In this document: positions 16,586 through 25,638 of the stretch, piece after piece
How positions within the stretch are numbered: position 1 is the first letter of the stretch
Layout of the letters: each line of letters opens with the position of its first letter
Origin: Lentisphaerae bacterium WC36
GTDB lineage: Bacteria; Verrucomicrobiota; Lentisphaeria; Victivallales; SZUA-371
Assembly (NCBI GenBank): GCA_020683205.1
Contig: CP085689.1
Coordinates: forward strand, 1,922,001 to 1,986,000
Length of the DNA: 64,000 nucleotides
Reading direction: 5' to 3'
Translations under genes and position numbers: made by a program
The notes under the pieces: generated by a model
Told to the model about the DNA's origin: nothing
The model's database searches: none
Seen by the model: the letters and a program-made list of their open reading frames with translations, nothing else

Positions 16586-19465
16586 ATGAAAGCTATTAAT
16601 TCGATTATTAATATATTAAAAGCACGTGGTCAAAATAAGCTAATTGAAAAAATCAATAAACTTAATGGCAGAAAGAATGCTGACAACGCCAAGCTGTATG
16701 AAATTATTACAACAGATGAGCGTGAAGTGGTAAGAATTGCAGCGTTAAAAAAAGTAAGTGAACTTTTAACGCTAATCAAAATTGAAGATCAAAAACTGTT
16801 CACACTGGAGAATCATCCAAAAGAATTCAACCTTCTACAACAAAAAATTCATCAGAGTAAATTTAAATATTGTTTATTAAAGAATTGTGAATTTAAGAAG
16901 GCAAAAGATTATTTGCAGCAATTTTCAAATAAGGAAAAACTTGAATTAATCATTGAAACAGCAAGCAAACCAATAGCATATGCAGCTTTTCAAATTACTG
17001 ACGATAATGAAATGCGTTTCAAAATTTTTCGTAAATCATCTGATAAAAAATTGCTACAACAGCTTATTACTCTTTGCGAAGATAATTCTATGGATGTTAA
17101 TTTGCTACAAAGAGTACAAAAATCTGCGCCAAATAATCGCTTGCAAACATTAGCAAAAAAACGCTTAGATGAGCTAAAAGAAAATGATATAACAGCAACT
17201 GAGGAAATAAAACAAAAAACAGTCACAAAACCTTTTGATAACAAAAATAAAGAAAAAATTCAAAAATATGAGAGTGTAATTGCTGATCTTTCAACGATAA
17301 AAAATGAACTAAAAGATGGCATTTCACTAGAAAAAATTTCTAATTATGAACAAAAGCTTAAAGATATTAACATAACTTGGCAGCAATTACCAGTTATTCC
17401 TAGTGAATACGAGGAAGTATTAACCATTTCATTTACAAAACAAAAAGTCAAATGCCAAAAGCTAATTGCTTCATCTGTTAAATATTTTACAGATAAAAAA
17501 TATCTATTAGATAAAATTTCTGAAATTGTAAAAAAAATAAATTATAAATTAACTGATTCAAAAATTGAAAACAACGATGATTTTCAACTTTATCAAAAAA
17601 GGTTATATAAGCTCAATAATGAAGTTGAAAAACTAGCTAAATCAGCACAAAATTATCAAAATGACAAATCTGTTAAAAATTCAATCAATCAAGTTTCAGA
17701 ACTAATAAGCAATGCTCAAAATCGTCATAAAATTATTATTGATTCAATTACAGAACAATTAAATTCCTTAATCACTGAAACAGAATCAATGCTTGATAAT
17801 CTCAACAATAATCAAAAAATTAAAGAACGCAGCAACGAAATTTTAGCACTTATTAGCGACAAAATCATTACGACAAACAATAAAGAACATAATAGCCAAA
17901 TAAATACTCTACGCCGAAATTTAAAACATTTAAAAAATCATTTAATTAACCAATACCATAGTAATGACCTCAAACGTTGGGAAAATTATACTGAAAAATT
18001 AAAGCTTTGTGAAGCAATGGAAAAGTTAAAGGACATTACTGATATGCACGAAGTTTCAAAAAAATTAAAAAATTACCAAGCTAAATGGAAAAAAACTGGG
18101 GTGGTTCCAGCGGACAAAAATGACGAAATCTGGAAAAGGTTTCAAGAGTGTGGCAACGAGTTATATCAAAAATGCGGAGTATTTTTTCATAATTTAAAAA
18201 TTAAACAAGAAAAAGCAGCTGAGCTAAAAGAAGAGTTAATTAAACAAGCTGAAAAGTTAGTTGAAACTCAAAATTATACCCAAACAAGCAAAGATTTTGC
18301 GGATCTTTTTGAACAATGGAAGAAAGCTGGCTACGTTGGAAATAAAGAAAAAGAGGAAAATTTATATGCTAAATTTAAAGAACTAAATGATAAGTTTTAT
18401 CAACGCAAACAAAAATTTTTCTCAGAACGAAGTAAAGCATTTCATGATAATGAAGTTGCAAAAAAAGAATTAATATCTAAAGCAAAACAACTTCTTGAAC
18501 AAGCAACTAAATTAGATAAACGTACTGTAATTAGTTCAGCTCAAAATTTTCACAAAGATTGGAAAAAGATTGGAGCAACTAAGCGAACAGTTGAGGAAGT
18601 TCTTTATCAAGAATTTAATGGCTATATCAATAAAATATTTGAAAAAATTAATGGGAATAAAGAGGAAAATTTTCAGCTTAAAAATGCTATCATAAAGAAA
18701 TTGCAGAATATTGTTGAGGAACTTAATAGTAATAAGCAAAATATTGCTAAAATTGACTTTTCACACTTTAAGTCATTACGTGAAGAATTTTTAAATATTG
18801 GTAAATGCGAAGAAGCTTCAGAAAAAGAAGTTCACGAAAAATTTTCAAAAATTTCAGAAATGATTTTCTTTGCGTCAAATAAACTTTTTAATACCAACTT
18901 TCAGCAAAAAGAGGAAATTATTAAAGGGCTTGACCAGTTATATTTAGAAGTTCAAAAAAATGTCAATGATATAGAAATCGCCAAAAATATTGCGGCTGGA
19001 GCAAAAAAATTACAGCAAAAATTTCAAAAACTGAAGCTATCCAAACAAAATGCTGATAGCCAAGAGCAATGGGAACGATTCCAAAATATTGGTAACAATA
19101 TTTTTACAGTTTGTCATCAAACATTTGCCGAAGATAATGACCAACGTGAAGAAAATTATCAACAAAAATTAAGTCTATGCTTGCAACTCGAGCAAATTGT
19201 AAGTACATTCAACGTTGCTGAAAATGTTACTGATGATTCTCTTTTAAAGAAAAATGCTGAAGATTTGGCACTAGAATTAACAATGGCAATGACGCAAAAA
19301 AGTAATAAGAGTATATTAAATTTAAAATCAGCAATTGCTGAAGTAAAGAATATTAACAATAAGTGGCAACAAACTGGTGCAGTTCCAAGCTCAAAAGCTG
19401 AAGAGATTTATTCTCGTTATCGTACTGCATTAACAAGCTTTAACGCTATAAAGGATAAAAAATAA
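16586..19465 (+). CDS. DUF349 repeat protein, 959 residues
   Basis: This large cytoplasmic, Lys/Glu/Asn-rich, mostly helical protein has several tandem DUF349 modules. They are visible as recurring WKKTGVVP, EEWKKAGYVG, DWKKIGAT and WQQTGAVPSS motifs, each followed by a helical segment with a Tyr or Phe. The N-terminal 150 residues resemble HEAT-like helices. DUF349 proteins are widespread and poorly understood. The stop codon shares one base with the start of yhbY, so the two are translationally coupled, which hints at ribosome- or RNA-linked function. No signal peptide or catalytic motif was seen. Confidence 0.8.
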   Translation: MKAINSIINILKARGQNKLIEKINKLNGRKNADNAKLYEIITTDEREVVRIAALKKVSELLTLIKIEDQKLFTLENHPKEFNLLQQKIHQSKFKYCLLKNCEFKKAKDYLQQFSNKEKLELIIETASKPIAYAAFQITDDNEMRFKIFRKSSDKKLLQQLITLCEDNSMDVNLLQRVQKSAPNNRLQTLAKKRLDELKENDITATEEIKQKTVTKPFDNKNKEKIQKYESVIADLSTIKNELKDGISLEKISNYEQKLKDINITWQQLPVIPSEYEEVLTISFTKQKVKCQKLIASSVKYFTDKKYLLDKISEIVKKINYKLTDSKIENNDDFQLYQKRLYKLNNEVEKLAKSAQNYQNDKSVKNSINQVSELISNAQNRHKIIIDSITEQLNSLITETESMLDNLNNNQKIKERSNEILALISDKIITTNNKEHNSQINTLRRNLKHLKNHLINQYHSNDLKRWENYTEKLKLCEAMEKLKDITDMHEVSKKLKNYQAKWKKTGVVPADKNDEIWKRFQECGNELYQKCGVFFHNLKIKQEKAAELKEELIKQAEKLVETQNYTQTSKDFADLFEQWKKAGYVGNKEKEENLYAKFKELNDKFYQRKQKFFSERSKAFHDNEVAKKELISKAKQLLEQATKLDKRTVISSAQNFHKDWKKIGATKRTVEEVLYQEFNGYINKIFEKINGNKEENFQLKNAIIKKLQNIVEELNSNKQNIAKIDFSHFKSLREEFLNIGKCEEASEKEVHEKFSKISEMIFFASNKLFNTNFQQKEEIIKGLDQLYLEVQKNVNDIEIAKNIAAGAKKLQQKFQKLKLSKQNADSQEQWERFQNIGNNIFTVCHQTFAEDNDQREENYQQKLSLCLQLEQIVSTFNVAENVTDDSLLKKNAEDLALELTMAMTQKSNKSILNLKSAIAEVKNINNKWQQTGAVPSSKAEEIYSRYRTALTSFNAIKDKK

Positions 19466-19779
19466 TGGATTTAACAGGAAAACAGCGTCGTCAACTACGT
19501 GCGCTCGCTGCAAAATTAGAACCTCAAGCTTTTTTAGGACAAAAAGGATTCACTGAGAATGTGTTAGCAGAAATCAATGATTTGCTTGAAAAAAATGAAT
19601 TGATTAAAGTGAAATTAAGCAAAACTGCTGGAAACCGCAAAGAAGTTGCAGAAAAGTTAGCTCAAAGAATGAGTTGCGAACTTGTTCAAGTTAATGGTTA
19701 TAACGCGGTCATTTACCGTAAAAGTTTAACTAATAATGTTATTAAATTAGTAAAAGCAGCAAAATCTGACGAAGATTAA
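19465..19779 (+). CDS. yhbY: YhbY family RNA-binding (CRM domain) protein
   Basis: This CRM-domain protein of 104 residues is associated with pre-50S ribosomal subunits in E. coli. It shows LTGKQRRQLRALA, a GQKGFT turn in place of the usual GKxGLT, and a C-terminal VNGYNAVIYR strand. It overlaps the DUF349 stop by one base (TAATG) and is followed by a strong terminator, so the two genes form an operon. Confidence 0.93.
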   Translation: MDLTGKQRRQLRALAAKLEPQAFLGQKGFTENVLAEINDLLEKNELIKVKLSKTAGNRKEVAEKLAQRMSCELVQVNGYNAVIYRKSLTNNVIKLVKAAKSDED

Positions 19780-19798
19780 TTCACTAATGCTAATTGAT

Positions 19799-19833
19799 AA
19801 AAAAGCAGAGTTAATTATCTCTCTGCTTTTTTA
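19799..19833 (+). terminator. Intrinsic terminator of DUF349-yhbY operon
   Basis: A perfect 11-bp stem (19800-19810 with 19821-19831, AAAAAGCAGAG core) has a 10-base loop, followed by TT and AT-rich sequence. Confidence 0.85.
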
Positions 19834-19845
19834 ATTTTGAATAAT

Positions 19846-20175
19846 TTAAGAATTACCTTTAACTTCTGATTTTAAAATATCAATTTCAGCTTTCAGTTCA
19901 CGTAAAGTAATTTTAAGAGTTAAGATTTTTTTGTAAACAATAGCTTTCAAAGTAAAAATTGAATAAAAAATCAACATTCCAAACAACATACCAGCAGTTG
20001 CACCAACTATTTCCATAACACTATTATAACATTCTCCTGCACAACAAATTATAGTGTAAATTACAAATCCAATTCAAAATGAAAACATTTGAAGCATTTT
20101 ACTATAAAAATCATTATATAATTCCTTTAATAATTTTTTATTACTCTCATATTGCCTTTGCTTCATAAATAACAT
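19846..20175 (-). pseudogene. Small two-helix membrane protein gene with in-frame TGA
   Basis: Reading the minus strand from ATG at 20175 gives 109 codons in one frame, interrupted only by TGA at 20074-20076 (codon 34). Upstream is a basic helix (MLFMKQRQYESNKK...). The TGA falls at the start of a hydrophobic segment, MLQMFSF-stop-IGFVIYTIICC. A second membrane segment follows (TAGMLFGMLIFYSIFTL), and the protein ends in a charged helical tail (LRELKAEIDILKSEVKG) with a TAA stop. A Trp would suit the TGA position. Either this is a recent TGG-to-TGA nonsense mutation or sequencing error, or a shorter protein starts at the ATG at 20016 (56 residues). I do not recognise the family. Confidence 0.6.
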
Positions 20176-20257
20176 TTTTACATCTTATACCATAATAAAC
20201 TTCTTTATATTAAAAAAATTAATAAAAATTAATGTTCAAAAATATAATAAAAATTTG

Positions 20258-21283
20258 TTAAATTAAATGATTAGTAGATTTGCTCAATGCTTTATCTGCA
20301 TCTTTAATGATTTCAAACTGACGCTCTAAATCATTAATCTCTTGACGCCAAAAAATTTCTGTACCCCAATCTGGAAAATTTGCTTGAAATCGCACATCAT
20401 TATATTGAAATGCACACCAATGTAGAAAATAGATCATGCGCATTGCCCTTAACGGTTCAATTAAAAATAATTCGTAATCATTAAAATCACAAAACTGCCA
20501 ATAACCGTCCATTAAATCATAAAATTTATTTTTACAGTTGTGAATATAATCAGGCAACAATAACCATAAATCTTGCACTGCTGGTGCCATTAACATATCA
20601 TCAAAATCTATAATCATTAAACCTTCATCAAGACGATTCAAAATATTTGCACGATGACAATCACCATGGACTCGAATATAATCAACATCGTTAAACCGTT
20701 CATCGATTGCGCTGATAATTTTTTTACAAATACTCTGAAAATTTTTGCCATTAACTTTATCAATATATGGAGAATTCAACAATTCATCAACAAATTTTGC
20801 AGTCATAGTTTGTGGATCCAATGCCAAACGGTATCGCGCCTTATACTGACTTCCAACAGCATGCATTCGTCCGATAATTTGTCCTAATCGAGTCCAATCT
20901 TCAGTACAATTCAACTCTAGCTCCCTACCCTGTTTTTTGGGGAAATAACTTAAGAATATTCCATCTGATGTTTCGCTAATTGAATCACCATCTGCAAATA
21001 ATTTTGGGGCAATAACTGGAATTTCACTTTCTAGGCAATCAAAAACAAATTCATGTTCGTCAGCAATTGCGTCATAATTCCAGCGTTGAGGTCGATAAAA
21101 TTTCACAATCACACTTTCATTACTCTCTGCAGTGCGCATTTCATAAACGCGGTTAATGTAACTTGGTAATGAATACGCAAAATTTTGCATCTTAAATCCT
21201 GAGACGACTTCAAATGAATCAATTGCCTTTTCTAGCGTAAAATTATTAAAATTTCCACCCTGTTCAATCTGCTTATTAAACAC
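20258..21283 (-). CDS. srkA: SrkA/RdoA-like Ser/Thr protein kinase
   Basis: This stress-response kinase homologue of 341 residues has the aminoglycoside phosphotransferase fold. RVHGDCHRANILNR is the catalytic loop and MIIDFDDMLMAP is the metal-binding segment equivalent to DFG. YFLHWCAFQYNDVRF near the C-terminus is strongly SrkA-like. The substrate is unknown; SrkA protects E. coli from envelope and oxidative stress. It lies 18 bases after the Deg-type protease, consistent with a small envelope-stress operon (SH3 protein, protease, kinase). Confidence 0.85.
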   Translation of the reverse strand: MFNKQIEQGGNFNNFTLEKAIDSFEVVSGFKMQNFAYSLPSYINRVYEMRTAESNESVIVKFYRPQRWNYDAIADEHEFVFDCLESEIPVIAPKLFADGDSISETSDGIFLSYFPKKQGRELELNCTEDWTRLGQIIGRMHAVGSQYKARYRLALDPQTMTAKFVDELLNSPYIDKVNGKNFQSICKKIISAIDERFNDVDYIRVHGDCHRANILNRLDEGLMIIDFDDMLMAPAVQDLWLLLPDYIHNCKNKFYDLMDGYWQFCDFNDYELFLIEPLRAMRMIYFLHWCAFQYNDVRFQANFPDWGTEIFWRQEINDLERQFEIIKDADKALSKSTNHLI

Positions 21284-21301
21284 TAATCAATCCTCAAAAC
21301 A

Positions 21302-22789
21302 CTATAAATTATTGCTACGATCTTGCGGAATGCGGTAACGATTCATAATCTGCTTTGTACTTGCTCTTAATTTAGCAATTTCGAGCACAATTTTTCTACT
21401 GTCATATAACTCAATAACTACAAATTCATCAGTAATTTGCTCTAATTTTTCAACAAAACTTCTTAAATCAACTACCTCAGAATCATTTAATTTTTTGATT
21501 CCTTTAAATTTTATATCTTGATAACCGACATTTACTTCATCTGCAAAAATATTTGCCAAAACCACAATTTCTTTGCGATTTGGTTTAATGTCATCATTAC
21601 AAAAATTGACTAATTCACGAGGAGCATTATTCCACCAATCATTCCAACTGTCTAAAAAGTTAACATTTAAAGGCACAAATAAAAGCCCACCCATAAAATA
21701 ATATTTTGGAGTTATATCATAACGACGACTTTTAACTAAATATTTTGGTGCTGTCAATTTATAATCAACCACCATCTCTTTACCATCTCGCAATAAACGA
21801 AAATTAATATTATCGCCAATATGTTTCTTCATAATTAAATATTTAAAATCAATTATTTCATTTTTACGAAAAACTACTGAACCATTATTAGCGATAGGTT
21901 CATCATCAATGGCTAAAATAACATCATTAACGTTTAAAGGCATGCTATCCTTAAATACTTCAGGAATTTTTGTAACCATAATCCCAGTATCAACATCACG
22001 CATTTTTGCCCATTTACGCAAATCTGGGTTTTCCATAACCATGACACCTATTTGCAGTTCAGGGAAATCACTATTTTTTTTATTATAAAAGTCGGTTAAA
22101 AAATGATTAATAATTGATTGAGGAATCACATAACCAATATTCTGTTGCGAACGAAAACTTTGAAATGCCAAACCAATTATTTTATTATCATGAAGCACAG
22201 GTCCACCACTATTTCCTGGATTTATGGCCGCGTCAATTTGAATTGCTAACAATGTTCGTCCACTATGAGAATATGAAACCGGCTCAATTCTGGAAACAAC
22301 TCCTTTGGTGATTGAAATATTATCACCACCAACAGGGTAACCAAAAACTGAGACCTCCTCTTGCAACTCTGGTAGCACCCCAAACTCTACGGGTGTAATA
22401 TCTTTATAAAAACTTTGATCTTCAACTTTTAATAATGCTAAATCAGCAGTATGACATACAGCAACACTTTTTGCAACATATCGCTTGGGGTTTCCTTGCT
22501 TACGAACCATTAAAAATGATTGATTAGCAACAACATGAGCATTTGTTAAAATCAAATTATCTTTAATGACTACACCAGAACCAGTACCTTGGGATTGAGG
22601 ATAATTTTGCCAAGGCATGAAAAAATTTGGTGAACTAGTCACTGCAAAGATCTTAATCACTGCATCTAAGACTTGATCTTCTGTAGCAACATTTTGAAAT
22701 TTTTCACTATTATTTTCTTTTGCAATTAAACTCTCACAGTAAAAAATATTGCCGACAATAGTAATTATAATAAATAATTTTTTTAACAT
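21302..22789 (-). CDS. Secreted HtrA/Deg-type serine protease with PDZ domains
   Basis: This S1C serine protease of 495 residues starts at the ATG at 22789, with GGGAGC 4 bases upstream; an in-frame TTG 12 bases earlier is less likely. The signal peptide is KKLFIIITIVGNIFYCESLIA. The triad is His85 in TNAHVV, Asp116 in ADLALL and Ser194 in GNSGGPV. A PDZ domain begins near GIMVTKIPE. The C-terminal half (YYFMGGLLFVPLN, REIVVLANI) resembles the PDZ region of plant Deg9/DegP2-type proteases more than E. coli DegP. Probable role: periplasmic protein quality control. It lies between the SH3 protein and srkA. Confidence 0.85.
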   Translation of the reverse strand: MLKKLFIIITIVGNIFYCESLIAKENNSEKFQNVATEDQVLDAVIKIFAVTSSPNFFMPWQNYPQSQGTGSGVVIKDNLILTNAHVVANQSFLMVRKQGNPKRYVAKSVAVCHTADLALLKVEDQSFYKDITPVEFGVLPELQEEVSVFGYPVGGDNISITKGVVSRIEPVSYSHSGRTLLAIQIDAAINPGNSGGPVLHDNKIIGLAFQSFRSQQNIGYVIPQSIINHFLTDFYNKKNSDFPELQIGVMVMENPDLRKWAKMRDVDTGIMVTKIPEVFKDSMPLNVNDVILAIDDEPIANNGSVVFRKNEIIDFKYLIMKKHIGDNINFRLLRDGKEMVVDYKLTAPKYLVKSRRYDITPKYYFMGGLLFVPLNVNFLDSWNDWWNNAPRELVNFCNDDIKPNRKEIVVLANIFADEVNVGYQDIKFKGIKKLNDSEVVDLRSFVEKLEQITDEFVVIELYDSRKIVLEIAKLRASTKQIMNRYRIPQDRSNNL

Positions 22790-22847
22790 AAATGCTCCCA
22801 ATTTTTATCAAATACTTTATTTGTAAAATTGTCTAAAATTGGTTAGT

Positions 22848-23705
22848 TTATTTTTTCTTTTCTTTTAACGAATTTACTTCAATAATCGGAGTGGTCCAAC
22901 CTTTTACCCAGCGACGTGTTCCTGAAACAATGGCTACTTTTTCAAAAAACTTTTTGCCCTTTGCACTATCAATTTTTAAATATGCGATGATACTATTACG
23001 ATTTTTTGCATCACAAAGCGCATATTTTAATCCAAACTGATTCTCGGTAATAACACCAATAACTCCAGTTGTAGTAATTTTTTCTGGCGGAATACTCATA
23101 TAATCAAGCGGGATAATTTTTTTGCTAACTTTATTTTTGACGATTGCGGTTTCATTTGCCATTTCACGCTTATCTGAAGCACTAAATGAAATATAAGATC
23201 CGCTCGCCCAAACGTAAATATTTGGTGGAGGTTTAATTTGCACCCAATCACTGCGTTTGTCATTAACAACCGAAACAGGCATTCCCTTTGGAGCTTGTGC
23301 ATAAACTTGATGGTTAATGCTTGGCCCGCCTCGTAGATTAACTTTAGTTGTAATCTTACCATCTTTAACAAATTTTTTGCTTACCCACACTTCAACATTT
23401 TCTGGAGCTTTTATTTGTAACCATGCCCCTTTTTTCCCAATAACTTCTAACTTATCTCCATCACTGGCTCTCCCCACAGCGGTATACAATGTTGATGGCT
23501 TAATACGCAAATTTAAGTTATATGCTTCAACTATTCCTTTATACGCGCGTTGAAATTTCACATACGGCTCTTCTTTCTTCTTAGCCTTTGACACGGATTT
23601 CTTTTTATTCTCGGCTTTTTTTGCTGATGGAGTGTTAGCAAAACTTTGTAGCGTTGCTGTCAAGCAAATAAACGTCACAATTAATTGATGCAGTTTTCTT
23701 TTCAT
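22848..23705 (-). CDS. Exported bacterial SH3-domain protein
   Basis: This protein of 285 residues has a signal peptide ending near LQSFANT and a Lys-rich linker of about 25 residues. Two SH3b-type repeats follow at roughly 60-115 (NLRIKPSTLYTAVGRASDG...) and 118-180 (VNLRGGPSINHQVY...). Each ends with a WVQIK or WLQIK strand and a VWVS- or VWAS-type motif. Such repeats usually bind cell wall peptides. The C-terminal 100 residues have no recognised domain. It is followed after 58 bases by the Deg-type protease on the same strand. Confidence 0.8.
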   Translation of the reverse strand: MKRKLHQLIVTFICLTATLQSFANTPSAKKAENKKKSVSKAKKKEEPYVKFQRAYKGIVEAYNLNLRIKPSTLYTAVGRASDGDKLEVIGKKGAWLQIKAPENVEVWVSKKFVKDGKITTKVNLRGGPSINHQVYAQAPKGMPVSVVNDKRSDWVQIKPPPNIYVWASGSYISFSASDKREMANETAIVKNKVSKKIIPLDYMSIPPEKITTTGVIGVITENQFGLKYALCDAKNRNSIIAYLKIDSAKGKKFFEKVAIVSGTRRWVKGWTTPIIEVNSLKEKKK

Positions 23706-23794
23706 TTTATTCTCCCATAAAAAATGAATATCTTTAAATATCTATAATTTTTTTACACTATTTAACAATAACCTCATTAAATGGTAATTTCTAC

Positions 23795-23824
23795 TTGAAT
23801 TATGATAAATATAGCAAATATTAT
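23795..23824 (+). promoter_or_regulatory. Putative sigma-70 promoter upstream of xerC
   Basis: TTGAAT at 23795-23800 and TATTAT at 23819-23824 have an 18-base spacer, about 90 bases before xerC. It is weak evidence in AT-rich DNA. Confidence 0.35.
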
Positions 23825-23913
23825 AGTCTATAGACATTTAGAAGTAGCCTTTTATAAATTTGTTATAAAAACCAACCTTATAAGAGTATTTCAGTAATAC
23901 TCATAATAATCAA

Positions 23914-24867
23914 ATGGCAGACAATTTACTCAATTATTTTCTAAAATATTTAGAATCAGAAAAAAACTACTCAGTGAATACTATCAAGAGCTATTATCTT
24001 GATATTGCCCAATTTTCTCGCACAATTTTAAAGAGTGAACCTGAAAAAGCATTATGGAAAAATGTTGAAATCTATGATGCTCGTAGTTTTGTTGTTGAGT
24101 TAGAAAAAAACAATTTGAGTAGGCGATCAATCAATCGTAAAGCTTCAGCATTGCGCGCATTTTTTAAATTTTTAATTCGTGAGGAATATTTAAAAACGAA
24201 CCCTTTTAGTAATTTGACAACTCCAAAAACAGGTTCATCATTACCTCAATATATGACAATTGATGAAGTCAATTCATTAATGAACGCAGTTCATAGCTAT
24301 TGGAAAACAGCCGTTGCCAAAGAATTATCAAAAAACGATGATGACGCATCATTTGCTTGCGCACGCGATACGTCAATTTTAGAACTAATTTACTCAGGGG
24401 GCTTACGAATCAACGAAGCAATGAATTTAAATTTACATGATTTAGATATATATAGTGATGTAATTAAAGTTTCAGGCAAAGGCAAAAAAGAGCGCCTATG
24501 TGCACTTGGCAAATTTGCTATCAAGGCGTTGACTCATTATTTAAGCGTAGCTCGACCTCGCCGCACAATTAACAACCGAGAAAATGCACCTTTATTTGTT
24601 AATAAACATGGAAATCGCCTAAGCGCTCGTTCATTTCAACGTAACTTTAAGAAATATCTAATTGAGGGGAATCTACCTATAGAATTAACCCCGCACAAAT
24701 TGCGACACTCTTTCGCAACTCACATTCTTGATGCGGGTGCAGACCTACGTAGTGTTCAGGAGATGTTAGGGCATGAAAATTTAAGCACGACACAAATTTA
24801 TACTCATGTTAGCGTGGAACGTTTAAAAGAGGTTCATCGCGAAAAACATCCACGCGCCAAAGGTTAA
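23914..24867 (+). CDS. xerC: Tyrosine recombinase XerC/XerD
   Basis: This chromosome dimer resolution-type recombinase has 317 residues. The N-terminal SAM-like domain (YLESEKNYSVNTIKSYYLDI) is followed by the catalytic domain. The full set of active residues is present: Arg165 in GGLRINEAMNL, Lys190 in GKGKKER, His261 and Arg264 in HKLRHSFATH, His287 in LGHENLSTTQIY and Tyr296. An insert of about 20 residues before Arg165 makes it slightly longer than E. coli XerC. No integrase-style flanking repeats were found, so a housekeeping role is more likely than a mobile element. Confidence 0.92.
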   Translation: MADNLLNYFLKYLESEKNYSVNTIKSYYLDIAQFSRTILKSEPEKALWKNVEIYDARSFVVELEKNNLSRRSINRKASALRAFFKFLIREEYLKTNPFSNLTTPKTGSSLPQYMTIDEVNSLMNAVHSYWKTAVAKELSKNDDDASFACARDTSILELIYSGGLRINEAMNLNLHDLDIYSDVIKVSGKGKKERLCALGKFAIKALTHYLSVARPRRTINNRENAPLFVNKHGNRLSARSFQRNFKKYLIEGNLPIELTPHKLRHSFATHILDAGADLRSVQEMLGHENLSTTQIYTHVSVERLKEVHREKHPRAKG

Positions 24868-24963
24868 TTTCACACTCTTTTTTGCAAATTTTTCAAACGA
24901 TACTACATTATAGAGAAATTATTATACAATTAATTTTAATTTAAAAAAATTATAGAGACTATT

Positions 24964-25614
24964 ATGAACGAAATTTTACAAAAACGAATCGAAAAATTTA
25001 AAAATATTGATATTTATCCAGTAATTTCATCTGAATTTTGCAATAAAAGACCTCCTGTTCAAATTCTTAAAGATATTGCTGCTGGCGGTGCTAAAATAGT
25101 GCAACTTCGTGAAAAAAATATGACTAAAAATGAAATCTTCCACCTTGCGATGGAATATCGCCAAATAACTAATTGGTTCGATATGTTGCTAATCATTAAT
25201 GATCATGTTGATATTGCCTTGGCAGTAAAAGCTGACGGGGTACATTTAGGTCAAGACGACTTACCCTTAGTTGCAGCACGCATGGCATCTAAAAAGTTAA
25301 TTTTTGGCTCGTCGACACACAATATGCAAGAGGCTATTGAAGCTATTAACGACGGTGCATCATACATTAACGTTGGTCCTATTTATGAAACACAGACCAA
25401 AGAAGTTGGCTATGATGCCGTTGGATTAGAGCAATTTAAACAAATTAATGACCAAATTGATATTCCAGTTACTGTAATGGGAGGAATTAAAGAACACCAC
25501 ATTGCAGAGTTAAAAGCTCATGGCGCAAAACGCATAGCTATGGTTACTGAAATAACAATGTGTGATGACGTTACTAATAAAGTTCAAGCTTTACGAGACC
25601 TAATAATTAACTAA
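24964..25614 (+). CDS. thiE: Thiamine-phosphate synthase
   Basis: ThiE joins the thiazole and pyrimidine moieties to form thiamine phosphate. It has 216 residues in a TIM barrel. The motifs QLREKNMT, INDHVDIALAVKADGVHLGQ, GSSTHN, NVGPIYETQTK and VTVMGGI are all in order. There is no TPP riboswitch in the 96-base upstream spacer and no other thiamine gene adjacent. Confidence 0.94.
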   Translation: MNEILQKRIEKFKNIDIYPVISSEFCNKRPPVQILKDIAAGGAKIVQLREKNMTKNEIFHLAMEYRQITNWFDMLLIINDHVDIALAVKADGVHLGQDDLPLVAARMASKKLIFGSSTHNMQEAIEAINDGASYINVGPIYETQTKEVGYDAVGLEQFKQINDQIDIPVTVMGGIKEHHIAELKAHGAKRIAMVTEITMCDDVTNKVQALRDLIIN

Positions 25615-25638
25615 ATTAACATAGATTATTTAGTTAAT
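25606..25638. terminator. Inverted repeat spanning two convergent stop codons
   Basis: A perfect 11-bp inverted repeat (25606-25616 with 25628-25638, ATTAACTAAAT) has an 11-base loop. It includes the stop codons of thiE and of the convergent membrane protein gene. It is AT-rich without a clear T tract, so termination is plausible but not certain. Confidence 0.4.

Noticed and set aside
20074-20076. Genome-wide reassignment of TGA to Trp or Gly, or selenocysteine at this TGA
   Set aside because: Long genes here use TGG throughout and several (for example at 5765 and 31865) end at TGA. No SECIS-like hairpin was evident after this codon.
23914-24867. xerC as the integrase of a mobile element
   Set aside because: No attachment-site repeats, no tRNA next to it, and neighbours are housekeeping genes.
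24868-24963. TPP riboswitch ahead of thiE
   Set aside because: The spacer is only 96 bases and contains none of the conserved thi-box sequences.
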